The notes under the pieces: model-generated | The model's database searches: none | What the model saw: only the letters and a program-made list of their open reading frames with translations | What the model was told of the DNA's origin: nothing | Origin: Agelaius tricolor | Taxonomy: Eukaryota > Chordata > Aves > Passeriformes > Icteridae | Direction: 5' to 3' | DNA: 64,000 nt | Assembly: GCA_023055355.1 (NCBI GenBank) | Contig: JALJCS010000034.1 | Coordinates: 1,874,001-1,938,000, forward strand | Part shown: positions 36,801 to 51,800 of the stretch, piece after piece | How the letters are laid out: each line of letters opens with the position of its first letter | Position numbering within the stretch: position 1 is the first letter of the stretch | Translations under genes and position numbers: made by a program

Positions 36801-39800
36801 ACTTTCATGCCAACTGATAATTTCTTCAAATTATTAAATTTCCAGAATTACATTTCAGTTGGACAAGTAAATAGATATTAAAAGTACTATTCAATTAACC
36901 AGTTAATTAACTATGACACTTCTCTTAGGTTAACATGAAAAAGAGAGATATCCTAACTGACAAATTTTAACACTTCAGCTCAAAGGCATTAACAAAAAAG
37001 AGGTCACAATTCTGTGCCTAAGGGTTTAGCTGTACAAAAATGTAAAGGTGTTTCCTCTCCCCACACCAGTTAAAATCCTTTTCTAGTAAATTATTCATGT
37101 TCTTTCACATACCTCATCATCCGAGCTGATATAGCTTCCAGAAATATTTTTATCCAGGTATATTTTTGAAGTGGTTTGTTGCAGAAAGTCTGAGATCCTC
37201 TGTACAAGGAAGTCCCTGTCTTTCAAGTTGGCAAAGAGGAATGTCATTCTGTTTTTTGTGCTGATTGACAGTGGGCTGGGCAGCACACTGGAGCTGTCTG
37301 CCTTTTCCACTATTGTCACCTAGGAACAAACAGTTGCTACAGTTTAAGATCTTTAGTTAAGCAAGCTGCTTGGTTTAAGAAACAATCTTAATACAACAAA
37401 CCCATGCTCCTTCCACCCTTACATCAAATCCCAATGGACACACCTTTGCCAGAAAACATGGTTTGCATACAAGGGCTTACAAGCCTGAAAGATAAAGGCT
37501 GTAATCCCTTTAAACAACTGGTTTCAGTACATTTTCCATCAAAACTCCCCTGCGCTACACTTAGCTGATTTTCCTCAGACCATATTTTAAAAGAATCAGT
37601 AAAACAAAATTTCATCTGTGGGATACAAACCTATCAGCTTTTTTGCAGGACTTCCAAATCCCTCTCCTGCTTCCTAACATCGTCAGCACAGGTCACAGAA
37701 ACCTTGGCCTACCTTTTACTGCCAATACATGTGAATAAACTATTTTTGAGATGATGCTCCTGTACAACTGTGCTATAGCTGCATTCTGTGAATACAGTTG
37801 CATAGTGGTATTTTAAATGCATTTTCACAGTACACAGGAACTTGCAACCAAGGGAAATTAGCCCTATGTCTTCCCTTACAAAGGAAAATATCCAGCCCTG
37901 TGAGGTGGAGGTTTCTGAATGGCCTTCAGCTGTTAGAGAAACAATCACTCATCTAACTGAACTCCAACCTGTAAACAGTACTCATACCACCATCTACTGA
38001 ATACAGGGAATGAGCTCCCTGAGGTTTTGGTAAGGCACATTAACACAAAGAAATCTCAGGGATAAGTCATACATAGACCGTTGATGAATTATGTAAGAGT
38101 TGTGTGTCCTAAACATTACCAACTATTACCTTATAAACATATCAGTCCATCAAGTTTGTGTAGTTTATACACTGAACAAAACACAAATCACAATTATAAA
38201 TATTTTTAACTACTGCTTTTATTACTTTAGATGATTTCTTAATGAAAACTGACTTACTGCCTTCAGAATAGAAAGCAGGACATTTAATTTTGCTAGGACT
38301 TGGACTCTTGCTCCTTTAACCTTTTTAGAAACAGAAATCAATGGTAAGACATGAGTACTACAATATTAATAGCTCTAGCTAAATGGATAGGGTAACCATT
38401 TTTCATGCATTCTCTTTGAAGACTTAAAGACTGCAGTGCACTGCTCAGGGGCTAAACCACTTCTCTGTTCTCCCCACCTCCTTTTATTTTTCTGTTAACT
38501 ACAAATCTACTAGTTACTTGTTAACTTAAAAGACTTCACTAACAGCATATTGAAGTTAGCTAAAAAGTCTTCCCTATGTTTCCTGTTCCACTTAAAAGCT
38601 GTTTGAGTGCAATTAGCACACAATACAGACAAGTTCTAAAGGCACAGGACAGACATTACTAAAGCAAGCCTAATTATAGCTCTGCTATAATGAGAGCTGA
38701 TATCCACTTATTTCCTATTCAACAGAGACACGCACATATCTGAAGTGCTTTGTCTTAGAGAGGGCACCTGCTGAAGGTGCAGTGAGCAGTGCAATCAGCT
38801 CCTGGAAAACATCTTTCCCCTTCATAATTTCTGAATCAATGCTTTGCTATTGTCTCATCTGTCAAAACACCTCCAGGGTATTACAGAACACTGGAATTAA
38901 CTTACAGTTTAACCCAAAGCTTTCATTAGATAGAAAGGTTTCCTTTAATTACTACGGTACTGATCAGATGTTCTGAGGACTGGCACTACCCCCCTGGTTT
39001 ACTGCTCTCCTTGCTGGTGCTGAGACTCAAAGCTGTTCAAACAGAAGCATTTATTCCTTCACCTACTTCTGTCTCTCAAAGCTTTAGAGCTGCCCTGAAT
39101 CCTGTGCTTCTGTGACTGTGGCTATCAAAAGCAGTTGCTGAATCTGCATTCAGGAAAAGAGGACCTGTTAAATGAAGACTTTGACTCCTCCTCCACCACT
39201 TTATCTGCAGGACTGCCATTCCCTTCGATTTTCAGACAAACAGTGAAATCATAATTGAATGTCTCATCCCAAACAACCAAAGTTGTTGCAACAAGCTGCT
39301 GAGAAGCCGTACTTCAAAAGTTTCTGAAGATGTACTCGTTTTACTCTTTATGATTTGCAGGGGAAAACAGTGCCTCGAAACATTCCAGGGTTCTTCAGTC
39401 AAGCCAAACTGTCCTTGGTAACATCAGCTTTGCTACTACTTCCAAAACTTACTTACCACAATTTTCCATTAACCCACAAATCAAGTCAACCATAAAAAAA
39501 CTCCCCAACATAATTATTTTTTTATTGCATCAAACAAACTCTTCTTACTGATGATCTGCTTTAAGTAACCAGCTTTAAAAAGGGAAACACACCAACTTGA
39601 AAAACACAGACAAAATATTTTCCACATACAAGAATAAAAAATTGCAAGTCTGTGTGAAGAGGCAACTCAAAACTTTAGGATTTTATGAATCTTTTTACAT
39701 CTGACAAAAGTAAATCTTATCTGACAGATTCTTTAACAGAATTTCCACTTATCCACTCTAGGAAGTTTCACCCTCCACTCCTCCCCATGAGGCACAAAAA

Positions 39801-42800
39801 ATGTAAAATTGGGCTGCAAATCAGAATACAAGTTATGAGAGAGGAAGAATTCACAAGGGTTATGAAAACTGATAGAAAAAATTCCATGTGAGCTTCAGTA
39901 GCAGGAACCATGAACTAAGATAGGCAGTCATTAAATATTACCTAGAACACATCAGTATGGCACGCTCACAAGAGATAAAAAGGATGAAAAGAGGCTTTTC
40001 TCCAAAAAGAATTAAAAAAAATGTAAAAAAACCCCACCAAAATAAAAAAAAAATCAAAGCTAGGGTGAAATATCTAATAAGACACTGCTTATTTATATTG
40101 CCAAATAAATTAAAAAATACAAGTATTTACCTCTCGAAGAGGGATAATAAGGCTGCACAAGTTCTCTTCTTTACTAGTAAAGCAAATGTAGTTTGTAGAA
40201 ACAAACATCTGACCCAAAATATGCATTTTGTTGAAAGGAGTCCAAAGAGTACAGTCTGTGTGTCCATCTAATTTCTCATCCTTGGGGAGTCGGAACAATG
40301 CACGGTATCTCTCACTCTTTGCTCTGGCATCAAGATCTCTAAAAAAACCCACAGAAAGATTTCCTTGGTTTAGGGAATGTATTCATATATTTTAAGATGT
40401 ATTTTATGCAAATCATTGCAAGTTACCTGCAACACATAACTCAGCTAAGCAAGGAGTGTACAGCAAAAAGCTGGAAATAATTTGCCTATAGTGGAGATAC
40501 AGTCTTCACTTTTGGAAGGTTCTAAAACTACTTGAAAAAAAGTCTGCCATGAGTGACTCAGACATTCATTCTCACTTCTCAGAGAGGAAAGTCTGAGTGA
40601 GCTTTCCATATTCAGCCGCACTTTCTGAGAACATATACAGTGAATCCAGTTTTTTGCTAATAGTAATAAAAAATGCTTCTTTGAGGCTTTTTTATGAACA
40701 TTATGGAATCCTTAAGGTTCAAGTTCGGTAACAATTTCAAGACTTACTCTTGATAATGCATTCAGTGCAAAACACTCAACAGTAAGGACAAACAAAAGCG
40801 ATATAATGCGTGTCAGACGTCACTGAATAATGAGAAATATAAACAAGCACTGGCTATAATTCTGCATGGTACACTAACATGAATGACATATAAAGAAAAA
40901 ATGAAAAAGAAATTAACAAGCTGAAGTGTGATATAAAAGAAGAAGAAATGTTTTCCAGATAACTTTTCATCCCTTAGAGTTTTATGTCAATTTTTGGATT
41001 GCTGTTACCTAAACTATATTCCAGACAGAATTAATAATCTAGACTCTAAGTTCTCAATTCCAGCGATAAGACCAAGTATGAATGCTAGGCATAGTTCTTA
41101 ATAGCACATTAATCACTTTATTACCTTCCCATACAGACATAAAATGGCCTTACAACAGATACCAAAATGTGGCCAGTATCAGGAGATACACTAAAGAGCC
41201 AAATAAGCATTTGGCTCAAGAAAGCTTATTTCTGCAACATGCTCATACTCCTGTTTCAACAAGATACCAAGTAATTATATTTAAATAATTATTCACATTT
41301 TGCCACTGTTGGAATCAATCATTCCTTTTGGAGTAGCAGTAAATGGCCACAACATTAGAAAACTTTTGGACAAAATCCTGCAAGTAAAAGGACTGAGGAG
41401 GAACAAATGAGTGAGAGCCAATGCTACCTACCGTTTTAGAGCAGACACTTTTTTGGGGGATTTCTTTTTCAGTTTGGGTAGTGACCTGTCTTGCTCAAAT
41501 CCTTCATTGTCCAAAAGCTGTCGCATAGCTATGTTGGCAAGCTGTTCCATTAATTTAAATGTCTCACTGATATTAAGGAATACTGAGAAGAAATGTTCAC
41601 TTGACCTTGTGCTCACTTTGATCATATCAGGGAAGAGCAGCGTTGCATTCTTCTCAAGCTGAGTGATATCAACCCAACGGATAACTAACTTTGCTGAACA
41701 GGAGCAAACAAAAAAACAAGATTCAGTACAAAAATGAGCATATTCAGGAGCTTTTAGCTTCCTCTTCCTATAAAATGCATTCAACTGACTTTTTCTAGCA
41801 CCCTGAAAAGTTGGGAGTACAGCATAAATAGATCAAGTTTGTACAGACAAACCACTGTCACCTGACAAACAGGAGATAAAAAGAGTTTAAATATCATTTA
41901 CTTTATTTACAGAACACCACACAAGCATTACAAAGCCAGGTAAGCTAACGTGACTTATCATTGTCACTGCACTAGCTCAGACTCTGCTGTCCTCTTTTCC
42001 TATGGAAGAAAAGAAACACAGTCCAAACACATCAGACAGGCTTGTCTTATTTTTATACAGCAAAAAGTTTCAAATAGTACAGCCACAACACAACCTAAGC
42101 TTTTCTCCCAAGACCAACACAGGTGGTGTCCTTAAAGCAGGGGCTAAATCCCAAGACTGATCCATTGCCCATAACCAAATAGTGCTGAATTGCTCAACTC
42201 CACTGTGCCTTGAATTAACTCCCTGTGGAGCAGACTGGTTGCATCCACACTATGCAGTTCTCTATTCTGGGTCTCCTCTGAAACCTTTTTGATGTTCTGG
42301 TGTTGAACAAATGTAGATGTGTCATTTAAGGTTGCAAAGTCTGCCAGAGTAGTACTTGAGGATTGTGTAAGAGCAGAAGGGAAAGTCAGAACTGGTGTGA
42401 TCTTGTCCCTATTTCCTTTTGGGCATAGCTCCTGAGGTGAGCCATGTCCCTAGACAATGCCAAGTACTGTTTCACAGAGAACTACTTTGAAAAGACCAAA
42501 CAAACAAGGGAACAAGCACACAGTTCAGCAGTGTGACAAATCAGGGAATTGCTCCCTGCTTCTCTTTTCCTCAGTAGTGTCTTTGTACCCTCAGTGATCA
42601 GTATGTGAAAAGAAACAAGCTACAGGACATTTCCTAACCCTTCTGAGATGCACAAATTACCATTCCACTGAAAACATACCTTCCCTCCCCATGAGAAAAG
42701 AGTAAAAGCAAAGGTGATTAATGCTGAGATACACCCAGCCCTGACGGGGAACCTTTCCCTTCCAGTAACTGCAGGAGTAGTAATTCACTAATTTCTCTTC

Positions 42801-45800
42801 CTCTGGCATCCCAAACAGCTTGTGAAATTTCACTATGGCTTCCTTGAATTTTTCAGTGTCGTCATCCTCTTTGATGCCATTGATCTTGTTGTACTCAGCA
42901 ATGATGCCCTGGCAGGGAATAAAAACAGAACACATCCTGTTAGTGGCCATGGGCTATTGGATATCCTAATTCCCATTGCTATCCAGGCCACAGGGCACAA
43001 TGGTTATTGCAATGCCAAGGAGGTTGTTCAGTGAGCTCTTACTCTTCTGCTCACTCTTTGGCTTATGGAGTTGTTTACTTTATTCAAGGCTTTCTTTCTG
43101 ATGACCTTACTCCCTGCTGTGCCCATGTCAAAAGCAGCCAAACACCAACCCCTTGCCAGCACCTTGTTTTAAATTAACCAACCTAACTCCAACACTCCTA
43201 ACAGCCCCTATGAGGCACCTATGGCCTGCAGTATTTTCCTCTTCCTTCCTGGGGAGACACACATAGGATTTCACATCAAATTCTTCTGAAGGGAAGAAAA
43301 AAAAGGAACTGTTCTTCTTTACAGAAAATTTTATATTACTTCTATGACCCCTCTCATTGGACCTTGAGCATAAAAGAGCAAAAAGGGTGGGGGTGGGGGG
43401 GGGAGGGGGAGAAAGAAGAAAAAAAATCTTCAATTAGATTTACTAATAGAGTGGAAAAAAAATTCCCACTTTCAGGTGCAGGTGACCCTCATGAAATTTG
43501 AAGAGGCAACAGGTCAAAAGATGTTTTTTGATATTTTTAAAGACTACAGTTCCTTCTGTTCTATACTGAAGCTCTGTTTTATTTGCTTGTTTTCTGAATC
43601 TCTATTGTCTTTTATATAAAAGTTAAAAAATTTTTGCCTTTTTTGTGACTTTTTGCCTTCAACTTGCTCCATATTTAGGTGAAGAGCAGAGTATAAGAGA
43701 GAAACATCATTCACATTTAGTATTCATCCAAATGTAAGGAGCAACAATTTCCTTAAGGATTATATTTCAAAACACACATAGAAGGTATTTCCATGACCAT
43801 CTATGGCACTCATACCTGATTCACTTGGGAAACACAAGCAACGGTGGGATTTGTAAGAGAGCTGACTTAGGATACAAAATGTTAAAAGAGGAATGAGACA
43901 GAGCCAATACTTTGAACAGACACCAATCAATACAGCAATTCTTCTTACAATCTTTGAGAAAAGTATGTATTTTTAGATAATTCTTAGCACAAAAAAAGTA
44001 CTTTTTGCCAGTATAGTTATTATCTGACCTATAAAGAGGAAAAAGAAATTCTGAGAAAACCAACACTCCCACTTGCCACCAAGGAAACAAATCAATGAAC
44101 CAGCAACCCTAACACCTATAGGAAGTGCAAATGCCAATACTGCAGGACTTAACTACATAGAAGGGGGGGAGGAGACATTATGAGTGCATGAATAAAATTA
44201 AAATTAAGCCTTGCAATGGAAAAACAGTAGCACAGACAACTGTCAAAGTTTAAGACAGTGCAATTAATTTTAGAACTTACAATGCCTTAAGACCTGCCTA
44301 TATATTTATATGTTTTTTTTAAAAATCACACTGTTCTAAGCTGCATGCACTATTCCCAGTTTCCCTGATTTTTACACACATGTTGCTGCTTAGCATCTGG
44401 TAGTCCTTCAAAAAGGCAGAGCAGCCTGGGAACTACCACCTCCAATTTATTTCAAATTCATATCACTTTTCTTTCCCCAGTCATATTTATCACTAACAAC
44501 ATTTGCAGTAATTAACACACTACCTGTATTTTTCCTCTGACAAATGTATTTATGTCATTCTCATTTTCAAAGATGGAAAGAGTTTGCAACAAATTCTGTT
44601 CCAGCCATTCCCAGTGTTCAGTGATTTCCTTCCTCGAGCAACCTATATAAAAAACAAACCAAAAGTCACAAAATAAATAATTCACTAGCGTCAATGTCCC
44701 TTTAATCACAAACAAAAAACTCTAAGAAAACTTGCCAGTAAGTGGAGATGCAATATTTCATTAGATGCTGTACTTCTGGAAATTCCAAAATTTTCTCCCA
44801 TTTGTATTTAACTTAACAGCTCCAATGAAGGCAAGAGAACACAACATTCTCTGCAACCTCCAGGGGAATGTCACAATTCTGGTTCTAGTACAGATACATA
44901 AATCATGCTGCAGAACAGCCTAGGTATGTTATCAATATTTTAGAATCACAAATGATCACCACTGCTGCTTCTCCTTAAAACTACTGGATGCAACCAGACC
45001 TTTCTAGAACTCAGGAGGTGGTCTGAACACTATTTTATCTCCTCTTGGCTACAACACTGCTGTAAAAAGCAATGATTAAATGCATGAGCTATGTATACAA
45101 AACTAAACTGTCATCAGAAAAATTGCTTAGCTTGTAAGAGCAGTGACAAGCAGTGCAGACACACCATCATGATGAACTGTTTCTTAAAGCTGTCTCTTTC
45201 TGGTTTGTGGTTCCTCAATTATTTTTCCTCACTTCTTCTGAAACTGCTTTGGCTGATAACTCTCAACCTGTAACAACACATCTCTTTTTTTCCCCACTGC
45301 TTTTTGTCTCCATCATCTCACTATTTACTCTCCCAGTCTCCCCTGCAGCAGATCACACAATCAGCCCCAAAACCTGCACCCCAGTTCTCAACAATTCATA
45401 ATGACAGGCTAGGTCTTTCTCTTTGCTTTGTTCAGGGCTAAAATACATACTTGCTGCAATGTTTTAAATTACAGGTTATTTTATCACTATTACTGGAAAG
45501 TTTTTACCTATCTTAGCATATTAAAAGTATTCACCATTTAACCAACATTAGCCTTTTAGGTAAATTAATCAATAACTCCGACTCTCAGGAAAGGGGAAGA
45601 AACCAAATTTAACAGTTAAAACCAAATTTAACAGTTAAAAAACTGCACTTCAAAATACAGAGCCCTCAAGACTGGCAGAAAATAAAAATGAAAATAGCTA
45701 CAACATAGCAACTTGCATGAAAACGCATATAGTTACCATTATCACAAAAATCCTACAACAGTTCTATAACTGAAAAACACACCAAGCCACTGTTAGAAGA

Positions 45801-48800
45801 ATTGACTTTATAGGTGGAGAAGGATCTAAAAAAGTTGTTCACTTCCAAACAGAATTTAGATATAGCACCATTTTCACCTTAAACTGAGCACAGCACACTG
45901 GGAGGGACACTGGCATGGGACACAGAAGTGCTACTACAATATCAAAGATTGTGTACAGCATTTTGCATTCCTAGACCATCAACTGTTCTTGAAAAGTAAA
46001 TAAAAATTCTCCTATATAATTCAATAAACAGAACTCTAAGCTGTGACACCTTTAACTTAACCCTGCACTGGAGAAAGGGCTGTTCACAAGGCTTCTCTCC
46101 AGAGCCATAAGGCTGCAGATTCACCAGCCAGAATCCTCACAGGGCCTAGATCAGTAGTGTTAATATCCAAGACATTTCACATCCAAATCTGTCCAAACAG
46201 TCATTTTAGAGCAGACAAACCCCCCTGGATTACTTTCATCCTCAGAATACTCTTGCACTGAGCAAGACCAAATGTCACAAACAGATCACAAAACAATTGC
46301 ATTTCTTCAAGTCACTCTGTACAGCTACTTACTGAAGATGGAGATTATTTCTTTACTGAAGGCAGGAGAAAAAGGCAAATTTCTGTAAAAACAGATTACA
46401 AGTACCAAATAACCAGCAGTCTACCCTTAGAGAACAGTGCAGAACAAATTAGAGTTGCATAGCTAAAAGCAGCCAAAGCCCTTAGTAACCTGTATAACTT
46501 TAACAACCCTTGATCAGCTCAGAAAGAATTGCTTTAGTTGCAAATTCATAAAATAACCACAGCACAGAGCCTTAGGGAACTCTGGGCTGCTCAGCTTCAA
46601 GGTTGAATAGATGAATTATTTGCTCTCTGTAAAATTTTATCTCCCTGCAAGATCCACACTATTCCCCTCAAGTCAAGTGACAAGACTACACTAATGCAGT
46701 CTTTTAATTTGATCAAAACAACTAAACTATCAACCAGGTATTAGGGGACTAAACATTTAAGAAATACTCCACAAACAGAAATCACAGATATATAAATTAA
46801 CTACACCAGCAATTTCAACTAGGGCTAAGATTCATAATTGAAGAGCATGTTGATTAATACTAGCTTAAATGAAGACAGAGTACTTTGGCATAAAATCCAT
46901 AATATCTTTCTCAAAAGAAAAACAAAATTCTCACAGTTCAGCAGCACCATACATTTCTACCTGTATGGTGCATTTATTTATTATGGGACCATAACTCATA
47001 ACTATTCCTTCCATTTTATGCCCCTGCTTATCTTGAGGACACAGTGTGGGTATAAAATTACAGTCATTATCTATAGGTGTCATGCAAAAAAACCTGAAGT
47101 CACATGGCCTATTTCCAAAGACTTAAAAATAATTTCTGAATACATGCACAGTATAAGGGTCTTTGAAGAAACACTACTTTGTGATATGCTATTTACTTTG
47201 AAAGGGAGTCTGCAAATAGCAAGAAAACTTGTGTCCTCAGCTGCCCCCTTTCAAGTTTATGGGATGGAGGTGGTTACTAATTGCTGTGTGTAATGTTGAC
47301 TTTGGGGGGCAGAGTAAGTTGGAGACCAAGAGACCACTCACTCAGATCTTCATGTGGCAACAGGCAGAGCTTATTCTCAAGCCCTTCCCTTATAAAGGGC
47401 ATTTGAAAAATCTGGTCTGGATATTGTCATTAGTCTGACCCCTACAATCCTTCAGCCTCTGGCCAGTGAAATACCTGCAGCCTTAGGAGAGATGTGATGG
47501 GGCAAGGCCCCTGGCAGCCAACCCAGGGGCTGGTTAATTCACAGAGTACTGTGATAAGTGGCAACAGCTGTGCACTGACATCTGGGTGAAAAAAAATAAA
47601 CATACAGGCAAGTACTGGCACCATTCTTTCTCTTCTGGGATCCATGGAAAGCTGACATGCATGACTTATGGTCACAACAGAGTAGATGACAGTAAAAAGC
47701 TGTTAAATGAAGATTTGGGAACAACCTTCATAACATTGACAACTTTTTTAATATCTGGTATTAGTATTAGCTGCCAGCAAAGGTAAATTATGGTATATGA
47801 ATTTTAAAATCTTCAGGGAGTCAGTACAAAAGGGTGTAGAGGGGAAAAAGGTTGTTTGAACTGATGCTTTCTTTCAGGTCTGATACTATCAAAAATAGTA
47901 AGAAATACTTGTGCTAATAAGAGCTATTAGCAAAACTTCCTTTTGGATTCAGAAGGTGACACAGCTTTGATATCACCTTTGCCAGACACAGAAATCATAT
48001 CCTCCTAAAAACAGAGCCTGGTCTGAACTAAAATAATTAGACCTACAGCACACCTTCATCTGTTCTTCCTTCTCTTTCCTGCCCAAGAGGGTATTTGTCT
48101 GGAAGAAAAGTCATCCAAATAATCTAAATGTCAAAATTCAGTGGGAGAATGGGCACTAATGAAGTGGCACAGTTAGTTGAGAAGAAGCCTACAGCATCAT
48201 TAACCAGTATTTTTGAATGTCAGGCAGCAGTGGGGGTGCTGGAGGTTACCAGGCCATTAAAAAGATGATAGGCATGTAGGCACTTGTCTGTTCTCTCTTC
48301 TCAATTCTCTTCCAAATTAATGGAGTTTTGGCTGGTGCAAAAAACTTTGTTGCCAGTGAAACTTTTGAGCTGGAGGAGCTGCACTGAAAAGTTTTCATTT
48401 GCTAAGACTGAAATCAAAGCTAAATGACCTGCATCTTCTGCATTGAACGCCAGACACTATTTTCAGGGACAGCAGACAAAACCAGAGACTAACTCCATTC
48501 TGTTTTATGTTACTTGCAATAGGTACCTGACCACAGAAATAAGCATTTAGTACAGGATCTGATACATGCAAAAATCCTATTTAATGCACAAAAAATATCA
48601 ACTCAATTGTTTTCACTACTATAATGACAAAAGGAACAGTCTTACTGCTAGATCTGTCCAAGTTGGAGCATTAAAGACCAAAACTCTTAAAGGTTGTTGC
48701 ATCTGTGTAAGAACATACAGTTCTATAGTTAACTTTAACCTAGCTAGCATCTTGCTGAGTTCTAAGTACATCATACATAGAAAGACCACACACTGTCTGA

Positions 48801-51800
48801 AATAAACATCCAGGAGGCAGGGCATCCCTGGGATGTAGATGGTATTTATCCTGGAGGACACAGGAAATGTGTCACTGTTTGCTATTCAGTATTTATGTGA
48901 GTGCTGCTGCTGCATTTTCTTCCTGGTTACCATTGCAAGGGAAGCCAGGTGCCCTGTCTGGGTAACTGGGGTGCTATAACCCAGCTACTCCTCCCACCAC
49001 ATCACCCAGGAATGCTGCACTTTAGAAGTGCTCTAGGAGTGAGCCCCGGGCATGGAGAAGAGCATGCAAGGCGGAGGAATGGGTACTGCTGGGATCACCT
49101 TTGGGAGAAGAAAAGTGGGGGAAAAAATAGATGTTTCATCCCTGCTCCATTTCTGTTTCCATTCAGTCATTGTGCTCCCCTCCATGCTGGCATTCCAAGT
49201 CTGACTAGCAGAAACTCCAGTGCCACCGAATTTTAGCACTACAGCAAGTTTTCCTTCTGACCCATTTATTTGTCCTGACATGACTGTGCTCAGCAGGAAG
49301 GATGCTCTCTTACTAAGTTATGTGACACAGTGTCCAGGAAGAATAAAAATCCACATCAGTGCATTTGTCCTTACCACAGGCAATGGTCCAGTAGACCAAG
49401 GAGTCCGGTGCTTGGTAGAGGATTCGATATGGTGCCACTCTGGCACTGGAGTCCAACACAACATCAAGAGTACCCACAAGGAGACCTGTAGGAGAGGAAA
49501 TCCTGATGAAATCACAGGAGAGGGCTCTGCAGCCCCCGCCCATTCCATTTCACCCTCCACAGCAAAACGCAGACCTGCATATTCATCCTCACACTTGATG
49601 TCTCAGGCTGTAAAGAGGAAGAATGATTTAACAGGGAAACATCGTCAGCTCAAACAAGACTTCAACTCTTTAATGTACATAAATGCTAGCATAAAGACAG
49701 GCAAATTGAAGAAAAGCAGAGGGTAGTTGTGTTATAAATTCATGTTTAAACATTCTTTAGTTCTCTCCTGTGTTTCATGCACTGCTGGAACCCTGAGCAG
49801 TAAAAAACCTACCAACTACAAAGCCTCCTCCAACAGCAACAAGAAATCCCAGACAATACATCCTCTAAGGGTTCAAAACTTGAATGTCAGCTTGGTAAAA
49901 CTTCCAGCAAAAATAATTGTGCTACTTAACAGTCTGATTATTTAGGGTAGGAAGGATTAAAATGCCTTAAGAGTCAAGCTGGTTTTCAGATGAAAGGATA
50001 CTGAGCAAAGACAAAGCCATACTGTTTTCCAGAAATAGCTTTGAAAATTCTTTGCTACCGAGAGAGCCACCAACAATCGCATACCAACAGCTACCAATAA
50101 TGCCTAACTCTATTTCCAAAATTTCTAGATCCTATTTTTAAAATAAACTACACATAAAACAAAACTCTACCCTCCCAAACTCTCTGCAAGAAGAGAAGTT
50201 CTTTTTACATAGTTTATTTTTAAACTATGTAAAAGTTTTCCCATTTTTCATCTCCAAAACGAATTTTCATCTCCCCTGCAGCAATGTCAGATTTAAATTT
50301 TCATGCTGAAGTTCTCAGAAAATTGTTTGGGAAAAAAAATTTGAAATATATAAACAACAAATGGATGAACTTTCAGAGATTTTTTTGTGAAAATAATTTA
50401 TTAGGGCAGAAATTAGAGGTTTTTTTCAAACAGCTGAAATAAACTGCATGCACCAAAAGCATTTTAAAACTCTCCTGTTAGAAGTTCTCTTGTCCTTTCA
50501 AGTCTCTTTTATTGTCATAGTTTTTATTAGTTCCTCCTTTTTCTCTGCTGAAACTGGTATATGCAATACTGCTTCCCTTGCTGTTCCTTCTGTGGTGCTG
50601 TTCCACCTTTATGGTACTGTGCATCATAAAGATATAAAAGCAGTACCCTTTTTCCATCTCAGTAGATTCCCCAAATGTGATCTGAAACTGACACTAAGAA
50701 ATACCCCACCTAGCAGTGATTTTGTATTTCTCCCATTGTATCTCCTTTCTTTGTATTTTGTTATATACAGATCTTCTCATGTTGGATCAACTGTAATCTC
50801 TTTCTGCTCAATGAGTTAACATGCACCACTTGTTAATCCAAGAATTACGCAAGACGTGAGAAACAAGTCTGGGCACATCAGGCCATTAGTAGTAAGGTGT
50901 GCTACAAAGCTATCTGGCAATTACAGGATACAAACACAAAACATGAATGTAAAATATCCCCATGTACATTAGTCTCTCTAGCTTCAGCTGCCCCTCATCT
51001 CTCACACATTTTGCTTACGGGCTGTACAAGCTTCCTCTGAACAATTCTCCACCAGCCCTTCTAGATACACCCTGGCTCCGGTCAAACTCAGGAGAATGAA
51101 GCAGGTTAAATTGTACCTATAATTGTTTTTTTTTCCTCTCCATCTGAGCTTCACAAATGCAGTATGGCCCTGGCCCAGAAAGCACATGTCACCTCAACCA
51201 AGGTACAGCATAAAGCTGCCAGTACTGCTCAACTAAAGTGGGGACCAAGCCAGACACCACACACTGTTCATTATCTGGGTTTGCTGCAAATACAGCAGGA
51301 ATATTTTCTCTTTGCTTTTCAGCTTCACATGACTACTGACAGTAATAAATATGCAACAGGCATGATGTAATATCTAAATAAAGTTGTATGCTGGCCAAAT
51401 GCAATCTTCTCTGAGATACAGAAACACTGCTCATTCCCTGTATTCTTAAAAACATGCTTGTTTCTTTCCTCCTGCTGTATTTCCAAATTCATTAGCATGT
51501 GAGTGGTCCTGCCAAACAATTCTGCCCCTAGTTCTTGGAGTGCTGTAAAAACTGGGATAGGCAGGTAAGACTAGAAAATCAGAATAAACTAACTGACTTC
51601 TAGAGCAACATCAGTTTCAAAGGAACTTCCCATCCTACTTTCTTCTCCCCTGGATATGGTAGACAGGAGAGGAACATCCCCCTGTGCCACCAGACACTGT
51701 AAGAAAGAGCAATGTATTTAAGAAATATGAAGAGCACTACGAAAAAAAAAAAAAAACACCAACAAAAGAGAGAAGCCAGCAGTGACTGAAACAGCAGATG

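Noticed and set aside
46838..47293. 151-codon plus-strand open frame
   Set aside because: AT-rich intronic sequence with no domain; it stops at the edge of the LTR candidate by coincidence.
49220..49726. 168-codon plus-strand open frame
   Set aside because: It overlaps TBC1D9 exon 2 antisense and has no recognisable domain.
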